In this document: in pieces, positions 39,867 through 49,054 of the stretch
Layout of the letters: each line of letters starts with the position of its first letter
Numbering within the stretch: the first letter of the stretch is position 1
Source of the DNA: Calditrichota bacterium
Lineage (GTDB): Bacteria; Calditrichota; Calditrichia; Calditrichales; Calditrichaceae
Length of the DNA: 56,764 nt
Reading direction: 5' to 3'
NCBI GenBank assembly: GCA_013151275.1
Contig: JAADIP010000057.1
Span: 1 to 56,764, forward strand
Program-made: the position numbers and the translations under genes
The notes under the pieces: model-generated
Database searches by the model: none
Seen by the model: only the letters and a program-made list of their open reading frames with translations
Told to the model about the DNA's origin: nothing

Positions 39867-41951
39867 ATGCAAACAAATCAGAAATTCTTCCGATTCCCAA
39901 AATTTCTTAGAAGAGCTTATAAACAATTTTTGGTTTATTTCAACCGGCTTAAATTAACCGAGCACAGCTTTGTTTTAATCGTAGCCGTTTTTATCGGATT
40001 GCTCGGCGGTTACGGCGCGGTTCTTATTCAATTAACCATCCGCTGGTTTCAGAAACTTTTCTGGCAGGGCACTTTTAGCTTAAATACCATTGAGTCCATT
40101 GACTGGTACTGGAGGATTATTATCCCTGTCTTTGGCGGTCTGGTTGTGGGGCTGATCATTCAGTATTACGCCAGAGAAGCGAAAGGGCACGGCGTTCCGG
40201 AAGTAATGGAAGCCATCGCCCTGCACAACGGCGTTATTCGTCCCAGGGTGGTCATTGCCAAATTATTTTCTTCAGCGATTTACATTGCATCCGGAGGCTC
40301 GGTAGGACGGGAGGGACCGGTAATTCAAATCGGATCGGCGGTCGGTTCGTCGGTGGGGCAATTTTTTAAAGTCAATCCCAAACGCATGCGCGTTTTTGTC
40401 GCTTGCGGAGCCGCCTCGGGAATTGCCGCCGCGTTTAACGCCCCGGTGGCGGGCGCGCTTTTTGCCGTGGAAATTATTTTAGGGGATTTTGCCGTTCCCC
40501 AATTTAGTCCGATTGTTATTTCTTCTGTAGCTGCAACCATTGTTTCAAGACATTATTTGGGAAATCATCCCGCTTTTGAAGTTCCCAAATACGAGATGGT
40601 CTCTCCTTTGGAATTAATTAATTATGTTGTCCTCGGTTTTTTAGCGGGTTTAACGGCGGTCGCTTTTATCCGCACCCTGTATTATTCCGAAGATTTTTTT
40701 GATAATCTGAAAATGCCCGACTATGTGAAGGGTGTAATCGGCGGTTTGTGTATCGGCGGAATCGGATTGGTATTTCCTTACATTTACGGCGTCGGTTACG
40801 ATGCCATGGATATGGCTCTTTACGGACATTTAATCTGGCAGATTGCCGCAGTTCTGGTGGTTGTTAAAATTCTTGCCACTTCAATCAGTCTGGGCTCCGG
40901 CGGTTCGGGCGGTATTTTTGCGCCTTCATTGTTTATGGGCGCCATGTTAGGGGTAACCTCCGGTCATATTGTGAATTTATTATTTCCGAGCTGGACGGCT
41001 TCGCCCGGCGCTTATGCTTTGGTTGCCATGGGCGGTGTTGTAGGGGCTGCCACACACGGTCCGATTACGGCTATTTTGATTATTTTTGAAATGACCAACG
41101 ATTACAAGATCATTCTTCCTTTAATGATCACCACAATAATTGCCACGCTTTTAGCCATGCGTCTGCAAAATGAATCTATTTACACCTTAAAGCTGATACG
41201 TCGCGGTATCAATATTTTTGGCGGTCGCGAAATTAACGTGTTAAAATCATTAAGAGTTTCGAGCGTGGCGAACAATACCATCGATCTGGTATCGGTGCAA
41301 ACTCAATTCGAAGAATTATTGCCGATTATCGTCAATTCGGGTCATAATCAAATTTACGTGGTGGATGAAAAGCAGAAAATTATCGGCTATATTTCGATGC
41401 AGGAAATTCGTCAAACCATCATGGATTATGACACATTAAAGCATTTGTTAATTGCTGCCGATATTGTTAATCCGAATATCCCGGTAGTGCGCGAAGACGA
41501 AACTTTGGATCGGGTAATGAAACTTTTTGGGGAAACGGGACTTGAAGAGTTACCGGTTGTTTCTGCGGACGGGGATGAGCAAATTCTGGGAACGATTACT
41601 CAGCGTTCGGTGATTGACGCTTATAACCAACAGATATTCCTGCGCGACATGGCTGGCGAAAGCGGAAGAAGCATCCGTGAAATAACAAAGCAAAAACGCG
41701 TTCATGTAATCGGGCAGCACTATTTTGATGAAATAGAAGTACCGATGAGTCTGGTGGGAAAAACGTTTCGCGAGGCAGCCATACGTAATCGATTTAACTT
41801 GGAAGTATTGATGATTCGGCGCAAAGAGATTAAAAACGGAAAAGAGCACAGCTATTATTTTCAGCCCAATGCGGATACCCGGCTTAATGTAAATGACGTT
41901 TTGCTGGTATTCGGAAATCAGGAAGCCATACAGCATTTTGAAAAAGCGTGA
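39867..41951 (+). CDS. CLC-family chloride channel/transporter with CBS pair and TrkA-C domain
   Basis: The 694-residue protein has a CLC membrane domain (about residues 30-450), a pair of CBS domains (about 465-600) and a C-terminal TrkA-C/RCK-C domain (about 610-694). Selectivity motifs are seen: KGHGVPEV near 110, the gating glutamate E149 in GREGP, and GSGGSGGIFAPSLF near 347. At the internal proton-glutamate position (FNAPVAGALFAVEII) Glu202 is followed by Ile203 instead of the second Glu of CLC-ec1. This position varies between channels and antiporters, so the transport mode is open. The CBS and TrkA-C domains imply control by a nucleotide; c-di-AMP or adenine nucleotides are possible ligands. 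Confidence 0.88.
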   Translation: MQTNQKFFRFPKFLRRAYKQFLVYFNRLKLTEHSFVLIVAVFIGLLGGYGAVLIQLTIRWFQKLFWQGTFSLNTIESIDWYWRIIIPVFGGLVVGLIIQYYAREAKGHGVPEVMEAIALHNGVIRPRVVIAKLFSSAIYIASGGSVGREGPVIQIGSAVGSSVGQFFKVNPKRMRVFVACGAASGIAAAFNAPVAGALFAVEIILGDFAVPQFSPIVISSVAATIVSRHYLGNHPAFEVPKYEMVSPLELINYVVLGFLAGLTAVAFIRTLYYSEDFFDNLKMPDYVKGVIGGLCIGGIGLVFPYIYGVGYDAMDMALYGHLIWQIAAVLVVVKILATSISLGSGGSGGIFAPSLFMGAMLGVTSGHIVNLLFPSWTASPGAYALVAMGGVVGAATHGPITAILIIFEMTNDYKIILPLMITTIIATLLAMRLQNESIYTLKLIRRGINIFGGREINVLKSLRVSSVANNTIDLVSVQTQFEELLPIIVNSGHNQIYVVDEKQKIIGYISMQEIRQTIMDYDTLKHLLIAADIVNPNIPVVREDETLDRVMKLFGETGLEELPVVSADGDEQILGTITQRSVIDAYNQQIFLRDMAGESGRSIREITKQKRVHVIGQHYFDEIEVPMSLVGKTFREAAIRNRFNLEVLMIRRKEIKNGKEHSYYFQPNADTRLNVNDVLLVFGNQEAIQHFEKA

Positions 41952-41998
41952 ACGCGCGGAAATAATACATCTAATTTTCAGCGAAGAGGAGATAGACG

Positions 41999-43150
41999 AT
42001 GATCGAATTTACCGAAGAACATAAAATGGTGCGGCGGATGGTTCGGGAATTTGCCAGAAATGAAGTTGCGCCAAAAGCCATTGAAGTGGATGAAAAAGAG
42101 ATATTTCCTCACGAAACATTTAAAAAGATGGCTGAACTTAATTTGCTGGGACTCCCGTTCGAAGAGAAATACGGCGGAGCCGGAATGGATTATATCTCGT
42201 ACACCATAACTCTGGAAGAATTAGCCAGAGCATGCGCGTCAACGGCGTTATCCTATTCGGCGCATGTCTCCCTTGCCGCAAATCCCATCGCTCAATACGG
42301 AAGCGAAGAACAAAAAGAAAAATATTTAAAACCGCTGGCAACCGGAGAGAAAATCGGCTCGTTTTGTTTAACCGAACCCGACGCCGGAAGCGACGCGGCG
42401 CACATTCAGACAACGGCTGTCAAAAAAGGGAATGAATTCATCCTTAACGGTTCCAAAATGTTTATTACCAACGCCGAGGTTGCCGATATTTTTGTCGTAG
42501 CCGCAGTGACGGATAAAGAGAAGGGACACAGAGGAATTTCCAATTTCATTGTTGAACGGGGAATGCCTGGTTTTGAAATAGGCAAAAAGGAAAGGAAGTG
42601 CGGAATGCGCGCTTCTCCCACCTGCGTACTGCATTTTAACGATTGCCGCGTACCACAAGAAAATTTACTTGGCGAATATAACAACGGCTACGCTCAGTTT
42701 TTGGAGACGCTGGACGGCGGCAGAGTGGGAATAGCCGCTCAGGCTTTGGGAATCGCAAAAGAAGCCTTTAAAAGAGCAATGCTTTACGCGCAGGAAAGAA
42801 AACAGTTCGGGCGGTTGATCGGCGATTTTCAGGCTATTCAATTTAAATTGGCTGATATGGCGACAAAAATTTATGCCGGCGAAAATATGATTTATCACGC
42901 GGCTTGGTTAAAGCAAAACGGTAAACCCTATAAAAAAGAAGCCGGAATGGCTAAGCTGTTTGCTACCGAAGCCGCAACCGAAATTGCCAATCAGGCTATT
43001 CAGATCCATGGCGGCAACGGTTACATCCGGGAATACGAAGTGGAACGGCTCTGGCGCGATGCAAAATTACTTGAAATCGGAGAAGGCACCTCCGAAGTCC
43101 AAAGATTGGTGATCTACCGACAAATTAAAGAAAATCTTGATCGGTTATAA
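41999..43150 (+). CDS. Acyl-CoA dehydrogenase
   Basis: The 383-residue flavoprotein introduces a trans-2 double bond into acyl-CoA and passes electrons to ETF. FAD and substrate motifs are present: FCLTEPDAGSDAAHI (about residues 121-135), FITNAEVADIFVV, and the C-terminal catalytic segment GGNGYIREYEVERLWRDAKLLEIGEGTSEVQR, where the Glu of EGTSE corresponds to the catalytic base of medium- and short-chain enzymes. That suggests a butyryl-CoA or short-chain type. A ribosome site (GAAGAGGAG) supports the start. The PgpH gene follows 21 bp later. No etf genes are in the window. Confidence 0.93.
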   Translation: MIEFTEEHKMVRRMVREFARNEVAPKAIEVDEKEIFPHETFKKMAELNLLGLPFEEKYGGAGMDYISYTITLEELARACASTALSYSAHVSLAANPIAQYGSEEQKEKYLKPLATGEKIGSFCLTEPDAGSDAAHIQTTAVKKGNEFILNGSKMFITNAEVADIFVVAAVTDKEKGHRGISNFIVERGMPGFEIGKKERKCGMRASPTCVLHFNDCRVPQENLLGEYNNGYAQFLETLDGGRVGIAAQALGIAKEAFKRAMLYAQERKQFGRLIGDFQAIQFKLADMATKIYAGENMIYHAAWLKQNGKPYKKEAGMAKLFATEAATEIANQAIQIHGGNGYIREYEVERLWRDAKLLEIGEGTSEVQRLVIYRQIKENLDRL

Positions 43151-43171
43151 TTGTAATTTAGGATCGGCTTA

Positions 43172-45457
43172 ATGGAAGCCCTGTCTGATTTTTTTGAAAA
43201 ATTAAAAAATATTAAAGTGGGCAAGCGCAGCCTGCAGGATGTTCTGATTAAGATTCTGCTGGCGCTTATAATTTTGATTTCGGTTCCTTTAATGTTTACC
43301 ACGCAGCGCCCTCTGAAATACACCGATATGAAGGTCGGCAGCATTGCCAACCGAAAAGTGGTCGCGCCTTTTAATTTTTTTATTCTTAAAACCGATAAAG
43401 AGTTAAAAGCGGAGCAGGATTCGGTATTAAAAAAGATTCCTTATTTCTTTGTTTACAGCGATTCCGCAACCAATCGAAACAAAAAACTGCTCCGCAACCT
43501 GTTGCCGTTCCTTTCAAATGCTCTGCCGCAGTACGAAACCATCGAAGATAAAGAAGAATTCCTGAAAAATCTCAGCGACGAATTGCGATTGGTGTTTGAT
43601 GTCGAGGTTTCTCCCACAAATTTAACGGTGATTTTTGACATATTAAAAGATAAGGAAAACATCGATTCCATCAGAAAAGTCCTTGAAATTGCCGAAAAAC
43701 GGATGGTAAAGGGGATTCTGAACTTAGACCTTGCCTCTATTACAAGACCGAAAATAGTGGTTGTAAAAAACGGCATAGAAGAGCCCCTGAATCCCGAAGA
43801 CCGTCTGGATGTCTCCAAATTTCAGAAAGAGATAGAAAACGAATTTCTTAAGTATTTTACCGTCAATCAGACTCTGGTTTTAGAATATCTTTTTGTGCGC
43901 AGCCTGGAACCCAATCTGATTTATGACCGCGCTTTTACCGAAAAATCAGTCGAAGAGGCAATGGCAAATATCTCCAGAACCAAGGATATGGTTTATGAAA
44001 ACGAATTGATCGTTGATAAAAATATCCGCATCGACCAGCAAATCTATCAAAAACTCTATTCGCTTGAAATGGCTCTGGCGGAACACAGCCGCCGCGAAGG
44101 ACGATGGGAAGGCTTTTTATCTTCGCTCGGACGATTTATGCTTTTGACGGCGATTTTGGCTATTTTTGCGCTGTACCTCTATTCTTTCCGGCGGAAGATA
44201 TTCAATAATAATAAAATGCTGCTCCTGATTGTGGTGATTCTGATGATGGAGTTTATTATCGCCGCTCTCATCACGCACACTTTAACATGGAGTATTTATT
44301 TAATTCCGACTACGCTTGGTTCCATGCTTTTGGCAATATTGATCGATGCTGGAATCGGTTTTGTCGGAACTGTGATAGTGGCGTTGATTTTAGGCGGAAT
44401 TCAGGGCGGAGGATACGACATCGTTCTGTTTAGTATGGTGAGCGGTATGGTAGCCATTTACTCGGTTTATCGAATCAGAAATCGCAATCAGGTCTTTAAA
44501 GCCATAATTTTTATTTCTCTGGCGTATTTATGGACCATACTGGCAAACTCATTATTCCGTTACACTCCCATATCGGAAATTTTCCGCATTTACGGATTTA
44601 ATCTGCTTCCCAATGCCATTTTTTCGTCATTTATTACATTTATGATTTTAGGTTTATTCGAAAAAGCCTTTGACATCACTACGGATGTTACCCTGCTGGA
44701 GCTATCGGATTTGAATCATCCTTTGCTTAAAAAACTTTCTTTTGAAGCGCCGGGAACTTTTCATCACAGCATGGTTGTCGGCAATTTAGCCGAATCCGCA
44801 GCAAAAGCGATCGGTGCAAATTCGCTTTTGGCTCGCGTCGGCAGCTACTACCACGATATCGGAAAAATGGAAAAACCGCAGTATTTTGTCGAAAATCAGA
44901 TGAACGCCGATAACCGACATAACCAGTTAAATCCCAATATGAGCGCTTTAATTTTGACGTCTCACGTTAAAAACGGAATCGAGCTGGCAAAAAAGCACGG
45001 AATCCCCAAAAGAATCAGAGACTTTATTCCCGAACATCACGGCACCAATTTAATGAGTTACTTTTACAATAAAGCTCTTGAGATGTACGGCGAAGACGAG
45101 GTAAACGAAAGCGACTACCGTTATCCGGGTCCCAAACCGCAATCCAAAGAAACCGCAATTGTAATGTTGGCGGACGCGGTGGAAGCGGCTACACGCACCT
45201 TGAGCAACCCTTCCCCGAATAAACTGAGAGCGTTTATCGAAGAACTGGTCGATAAACGATTTAAAGAAGGCGAATTGGACGAATCGGATCTGACTTTCAG
45301 GGATCTGAAAAAAATCATTGATGCGTTTTTACCGGTTTTATACGGAGTGTTTCAGCATCGAATCGAATATCCGGATCAGGAAAAAAAGAAGACAACAAAG
45401 GTCGGCAAAAACCGTCAGGAGAAAGCGGCTGCTAAAAATGGAAGTTCAAATTCATAA
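43172..45457 (+). CDS. pgpH: 7TM-HD phosphohydrolase PgpH, c-di-AMP phosphodiesterase
   Basis: The 761-residue protein has an N-terminal membrane helix (about 25-45), an extracytoplasmic 7TMR-HDED region (about 46-310), several membrane helices (about 318-500), and a cytoplasmic HD domain (about 525-700). The HD ligands are seen in FHHSMVVGNLAESAAKA, YYHDIGKM and PEHHGTNL. PgpH enzymes hydrolyse c-di-AMP to pApA. A Lys-rich tail ends the protein. The stop lies 20 bases inside the start of ybeY (start at 45438), so the two are coupled. The same pgpH-ybeY order is known in many bacteria, which strengthens both calls. Confidence 0.92.
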   Translation: MEALSDFFEKLKNIKVGKRSLQDVLIKILLALIILISVPLMFTTQRPLKYTDMKVGSIANRKVVAPFNFFILKTDKELKAEQDSVLKKIPYFFVYSDSATNRNKKLLRNLLPFLSNALPQYETIEDKEEFLKNLSDELRLVFDVEVSPTNLTVIFDILKDKENIDSIRKVLEIAEKRMVKGILNLDLASITRPKIVVVKNGIEEPLNPEDRLDVSKFQKEIENEFLKYFTVNQTLVLEYLFVRSLEPNLIYDRAFTEKSVEEAMANISRTKDMVYENELIVDKNIRIDQQIYQKLYSLEMALAEHSRREGRWEGFLSSLGRFMLLTAILAIFALYLYSFRRKIFNNNKMLLLIVVILMMEFIIAALITHTLTWSIYLIPTTLGSMLLAILIDAGIGFVGTVIVALILGGIQGGGYDIVLFSMVSGMVAIYSVYRIRNRNQVFKAIIFISLAYLWTILANSLFRYTPISEIFRIYGFNLLPNAIFSSFITFMILGLFEKAFDITTDVTLLELSDLNHPLLKKLSFEAPGTFHHSMVVGNLAESAAKAIGANSLLARVGSYYHDIGKMEKPQYFVENQMNADNRHNQLNPNMSALILTSHVKNGIELAKKHGIPKRIRDFIPEHHGTNLMSYFYNKALEMYGEDEVNESDYRYPGPKPQSKETAIVMLADAVEAATRTLSNPSPNKLRAFIEELVDKRFKEGELDESDLTFRDLKKIIDAFLPVLYGVFQHRIEYPDQEKKKTTKVGKNRQEKAAAKNGSSNS

Positions 45458-45863
45458 TTTTCCGAAAGATATTTTGGAAAAAGAAAAAGATTGGATCGCG
45501 CTGGTTTCCGATATTGTGGAAACTCTGAAGTTATCTCCGGAATCGGTTAACGTTATTTTTGTGGATGATCCCACTCTGCAAAAAATGCATTTGGAATATT
45601 TAAGCGATCCCGAAAGAACCGATGTGATTACATTCGATTTGGGAGAAGAAGGAAAAATCGAGGGTGAAATTTACATCAGCATAGACAGGGCAATAACTCA
45701 GGCGCAGGAATACGGAATTGACGTTCGGGAAGAGGTTCTGCGTTTGATTATCCACGGGTTGTTGCATTTAAAAGGTTACGACGACCTTGAGCCCGAAAAA
45801 CAAAGAAAAATGAAGCAAAAGGAAGATCGGCTGGTCGCGCAATTTAAACCCATGTTGAACTGA
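45438..45863 (+). CDS. ybeY: Endoribonuclease YbeY, FCB-type variant
   Basis: YbeY is a zinc RNase for 16S rRNA 3' end maturation and ribosome quality control. The 141-residue product has the metal-site motif HGLLHLKGYDD (H106, H110). The third ligand, His in proteobacterial HGxLHLxGYDH, is Asp116 here; Bacteroidetes proteins also lack that His, which suggests a group trait rather than decay. The start is ATG 45438 inside the end of pgpH, giving a 20-base overlap. A longer upstream frame from 45318 is Arg-rich translation of pgpH in another frame and is rejected. Confidence 0.92.
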   Translation: MEVQIHNFPKDILEKEKDWIALVSDIVETLKLSPESVNVIFVDDPTLQKMHLEYLSDPERTDVITFDLGEEGKIEGEIYISIDRAITQAQEYGIDVREEVLRLIIHGLLHLKGYDDLEPEKQRKMKQKEDRLVAQFKPMLN

Positions 45864-46088
45864 ATTTTCTTAAAGGATTTACGTTCGGGATTGCGGCGTT
45901 AAGGTTGCGGAACTTTAAAACTTTATGCCATGTAAAAATTATCGGTCGAAGATTTGAGAAAAGTTGCGAACAATAAGATTTTTTATAAATTGTAAAGCAA
46001 TGTTTCAAATTGTCGATTAAAATTTAAAAGGCGAAAACGGGCAAAGTTTTTGCAAATTAAGAATTAAAATGTTGAACCAACAGGGAGG

Positions 46089-47396
46089 ATGTTTCCGAAT
46101 TTGGACCCCTCATCATTTATGTACTTAATAAGTTTTGTAATTCTTTTAATCTTATCTGCATTTTTTTCAGCATCGGAAACGGCATATTTTAGTCTGCCTA
46201 AATCCACGGTAGTAAAATTTTCGCGCAGCAAAAAAGTTACAACAAGGCAGGTGGCGATTCTTTTAAAAGAGCCCAGACGGCTTTTAATTGCCGTTATTAT
46301 CGGCAATACATTGGTCAATGTTGCCATGGCTTCCATCTCTACGGTAATCGCGACGGGTTTAATTCAAAAGTATGCGCTTAATGAAACCCTTACTCTTTTA
46401 TTGAACGTAATAATCGTAACCTTCATTATTCTGTTTCTTAGTGAAATTTTGCCTAAAATTACGGCGATTAAAGACGCTAAAAAGCTGAGCCAGAAATTTG
46501 CCCTGCCGCTGACATTTTTTTACTACCTGTTTTACCCCTTAGCCTATTTGCTGGACCTGGTTACCCAGCTTTTAACGAACACCATCGGCGCCGAGAGAGA
46601 CAAATTCCATTTGACGGAAAAAGAATTACGGATGCTGGTGGATGTAGGCGAAGAACAGGGCGCCTTGCTTAAAGAAGAAAAAGAGATGATTCACGGTATT
46701 TTTGAGATGAGCGGGACCATTGCCCGTGAAATAATGGTGCCGCGAACGGATATGGTCTGCCTCGAAAAAAGTTCCACTTTAAGCACCGTTTTAAGCGTAA
46801 TCAAAGAAAAAATGCACAGCCGGATTCCGGTTTATGATGAGACGGTGGATAACATTGTGGGCATCCTTTACATTAAAGACCTTTTGCCTTTTATCAAAAA
46901 GAAAAATGTATCCGATTTTAATCTGTCGAAATTAGTGCGCCCGGCTTATTACGTTCCCGAGCAGAAAAGAATAAATGAGTTGTTGCGGGAGTTCCAAACC
47001 GAAAAAATCCACATGGCGATTGTGGTCGATGAGTACGGAGGCACATCGGGGCTGGTTACCCTGGAAGATGTGATCGAAGAAATTGTGGGTGAAATTCAGG
47101 ATGAGTACGATAAGGAGACGCCGCTGATTCAAAAGGTAAACGAACACACATTTTTGGTTGACGGCGGAATGCTGATCGATGAGATTAATGAAGAATTAAG
47201 CCTTGATCTGCCCACCGAAGAAGGGGTGGATACCCTGGCGGGATTTCTTTTGGGACAATTCGGCTCGGTTCCTAAAATAAAAGATAAAATTGATTATAAC
47301 GGCTATCAGTTTGTTATCGAAAAGGCGACCAAAAAACGGATTCAATTGGTGCGCATCACTCTTAAAAATAAAAAAGAAGCCGCAAAAGAAAAATAA
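46089..47396 (+). CDS. CNNM/CorC-HlyC family membrane protein with CBS pair
   Basis: The 435-residue protein has an N-terminal DUF21/CNNM membrane domain (four helices, about residues 10-165, with SASETAYFSL), a CBS pair (about 210-330: MVPRTDMV, HSRIPVYDETVDNIVGILY, VVDEYGGTSGLVTLEDVIEEIVGEI), and a CorC/HlyC C-terminal domain (about 345-430). Members export or regulate Mg2+ and other divalent ions. The AGGGAGG ribosome site at 46082-46088 touches the annotated ATG without spacing, so the true start may be a TTG at 46101 or the ATG at 46119; the core domain is unaffected. selA follows after 18 bp. Confidence 0.88.
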   Translation: MFPNLDPSSFMYLISFVILLILSAFFSASETAYFSLPKSTVVKFSRSKKVTTRQVAILLKEPRRLLIAVIIGNTLVNVAMASISTVIATGLIQKYALNETLTLLLNVIIVTFIILFLSEILPKITAIKDAKKLSQKFALPLTFFYYLFYPLAYLLDLVTQLLTNTIGAERDKFHLTEKELRMLVDVGEEQGALLKEEKEMIHGIFEMSGTIAREIMVPRTDMVCLEKSSTLSTVLSVIKEKMHSRIPVYDETVDNIVGILYIKDLLPFIKKKNVSDFNLSKLVRPAYYVPEQKRINELLREFQTEKIHMAIVVDEYGGTSGLVTLEDVIEEIVGEIQDEYDKETPLIQKVNEHTFLVDGGMLIDEINEELSLDLPTEEGVDTLAGFLLGQFGSVPKIKDKIDYNGYQFVIEKATKKRIQLVRITLKNKKEAAKEK

Positions 47397-47414
47397 CGTC
47401 CGGGAAACGATTCA

Positions 47415-48815
47415 ATGGCGGATTCTCCTAATTTACTTGCAAAATTACCCCCCGTTCATGTTCTGCTGAACAGGTTGGAATCCGAATTCCCGGAACTGAA
47501 ACCTGAAATAGTTAAACGATTTGCGCAAAGCTATCTGGAACAAATCCGGCGAAATCCGCAGGACTTTAATCTTCAAAACAAAACACGTTCCGAACTTGAA
47601 GAACAGATTTTCGAATCATTGAGCTTCCGGATCAGGAATATGCTGGAAGGAAGCTTAAAAAAAGTCATCAATGCAACCGGCGTTGTTTTGCACACAGGAT
47701 TGGGCAGATCTCCGTTAAATCCCGAACTAATAAAAAATCTGAGCTCTGTCAGCCGTTACTGCAATCTGGAAATTGATCTGGAAAGCGGAAAGCGGGGGCA
47801 GCGAAACGAGCATTTAAGTTTTTTGCTGCAACTTTTAAGCGGAGCGGAAGACGGTTTTGCCGTAAACAATAACGCTGCGGCGGTTATGCTGATGCTTAAT
47901 ACTTTCGGCTACGGAAAAGAGGTAATACTTTCGCGCAGCGAAATGATTGAAATCGGCGGTTCGTTTCGAATGCCCGAAGTAATGCTTTCGAGCGGCTGCA
48001 TTCTTAAAGAAATCGGAACAACGAACAAAACGCATTTAAAAGACTACGAAGAAGCCGTTAATGAGAACACCGGCGCTATTCTGATTTGTCACCCGAGCAA
48101 TTACGCCGTTCAGGGATTTACCCATAAGCCCGATTTAAAAGAAATTGTCAGTCTTGCTCATCGGCATAACATCCCTTTGATTTATGATCTCGGCAGCGGT
48201 TCCACTGAAGAAACAAGTAAATTGTTCGGCGGCGAAGAACCGGAAATAAACGCCATTGTCCGGGCGGGAGCAGACCTGGTCTCGTTCTCGGGAGATAAAC
48301 TTTTGGGCGGACCTCAGGCTGGAATTATCGTGGGCAAAAGAAAATATGTTGAGCAATGCGCAAACAACCATTTGCTAAGGGCTTTACGTCTTGACAAGTT
48401 GATGATCAAAATCCTCCAATTAATTCTTACTCAGTATCTTTACCGGAACGCTTCCGATAGGCTCGAGGCTCATCGGGCTTTGCTGGCGGACGAAAAATCT
48501 TTAAAAGAACGCTGCGAACGATTTTATTACATGCTTCCCGCCGCCATGCAGCCGTTTTTTAAAATAACCAAAGCCTCCGGCAAAGTGGGCAGCGGCGCTT
48601 ATCCCTTGTTAAAATTACCTTCCGCGGTTTTAAGGTTAAATATTCCCAAAGTAACGGCAAAACATATCAGCGACAAGCTGAGAAAAAATGATGTTCCGGT
48701 CATAACTTACATCGACGACGAAGAAGTTGTAATCGATTTGCGGACAGTGCCGGAGGACGAGGAATCTTTACTGCTTGATATTCTGGTTAAAACGTTAAGC
48801 GCGTTTGTCGGTTAG
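47415..48815 (+). CDS. selA: L-seryl-tRNA(Sec) selenium transferase
   Basis: SelA uses selenophosphate to convert Ser-tRNA(Sec) to Sec-tRNA(Sec) with PLP. The 466-residue protein has the N-terminal tRNA-binding helical domain (about residues 1-60), the conserved INATGVVLHTGLGRSPL near residue 85, and the PLP-lysine motif SFSGDKLLGGPQAG near 295-308. Length and motifs agree with bacterial SelA. No selB, selC or selD is in this window. The start has a weak ribosome site and depends on coupling to the upstream CorC-like gene. Confidence 0.92.
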   Translation: MADSPNLLAKLPPVHVLLNRLESEFPELKPEIVKRFAQSYLEQIRRNPQDFNLQNKTRSELEEQIFESLSFRIRNMLEGSLKKVINATGVVLHTGLGRSPLNPELIKNLSSVSRYCNLEIDLESGKRGQRNEHLSFLLQLLSGAEDGFAVNNNAAAVMLMLNTFGYGKEVILSRSEMIEIGGSFRMPEVMLSSGCILKEIGTTNKTHLKDYEEAVNENTGAILICHPSNYAVQGFTHKPDLKEIVSLAHRHNIPLIYDLGSGSTEETSKLFGGEEPEINAIVRAGADLVSFSGDKLLGGPQAGIIVGKRKYVEQCANNHLLRALRLDKLMIKILQLILTQYLYRNASDRLEAHRALLADEKSLKERCERFYYMLPAAMQPFFKITKASGKVGSGAYPLLKLPSAVLRLNIPKVTAKHISDKLRKNDVPVITYIDDEEVVIDLRTVPEDEESLLLDILVKTLSAFVG

Positions 48816-49054
48816 TCGGCGGCAGGCGATTTTCCGCGAATTTTTGCCCTATTTTATCCGATCGTCTTTCCTGTTTTATCGGCACGATCTCACGCTTTAA
48901 GCGCTCCCGTGTCGGGTTCTTCGTTTTTGTAATAAAAAATTCACAAAAAAACCGAAAAAACCTTAAAATCAAATTGGTATAAAATTTTTTTTTCGTTAAA
49001 TTCATTACAGATGACTTGTTTTTAAAAAAAGATTTTAGCAGACAGGAGGTTTGA

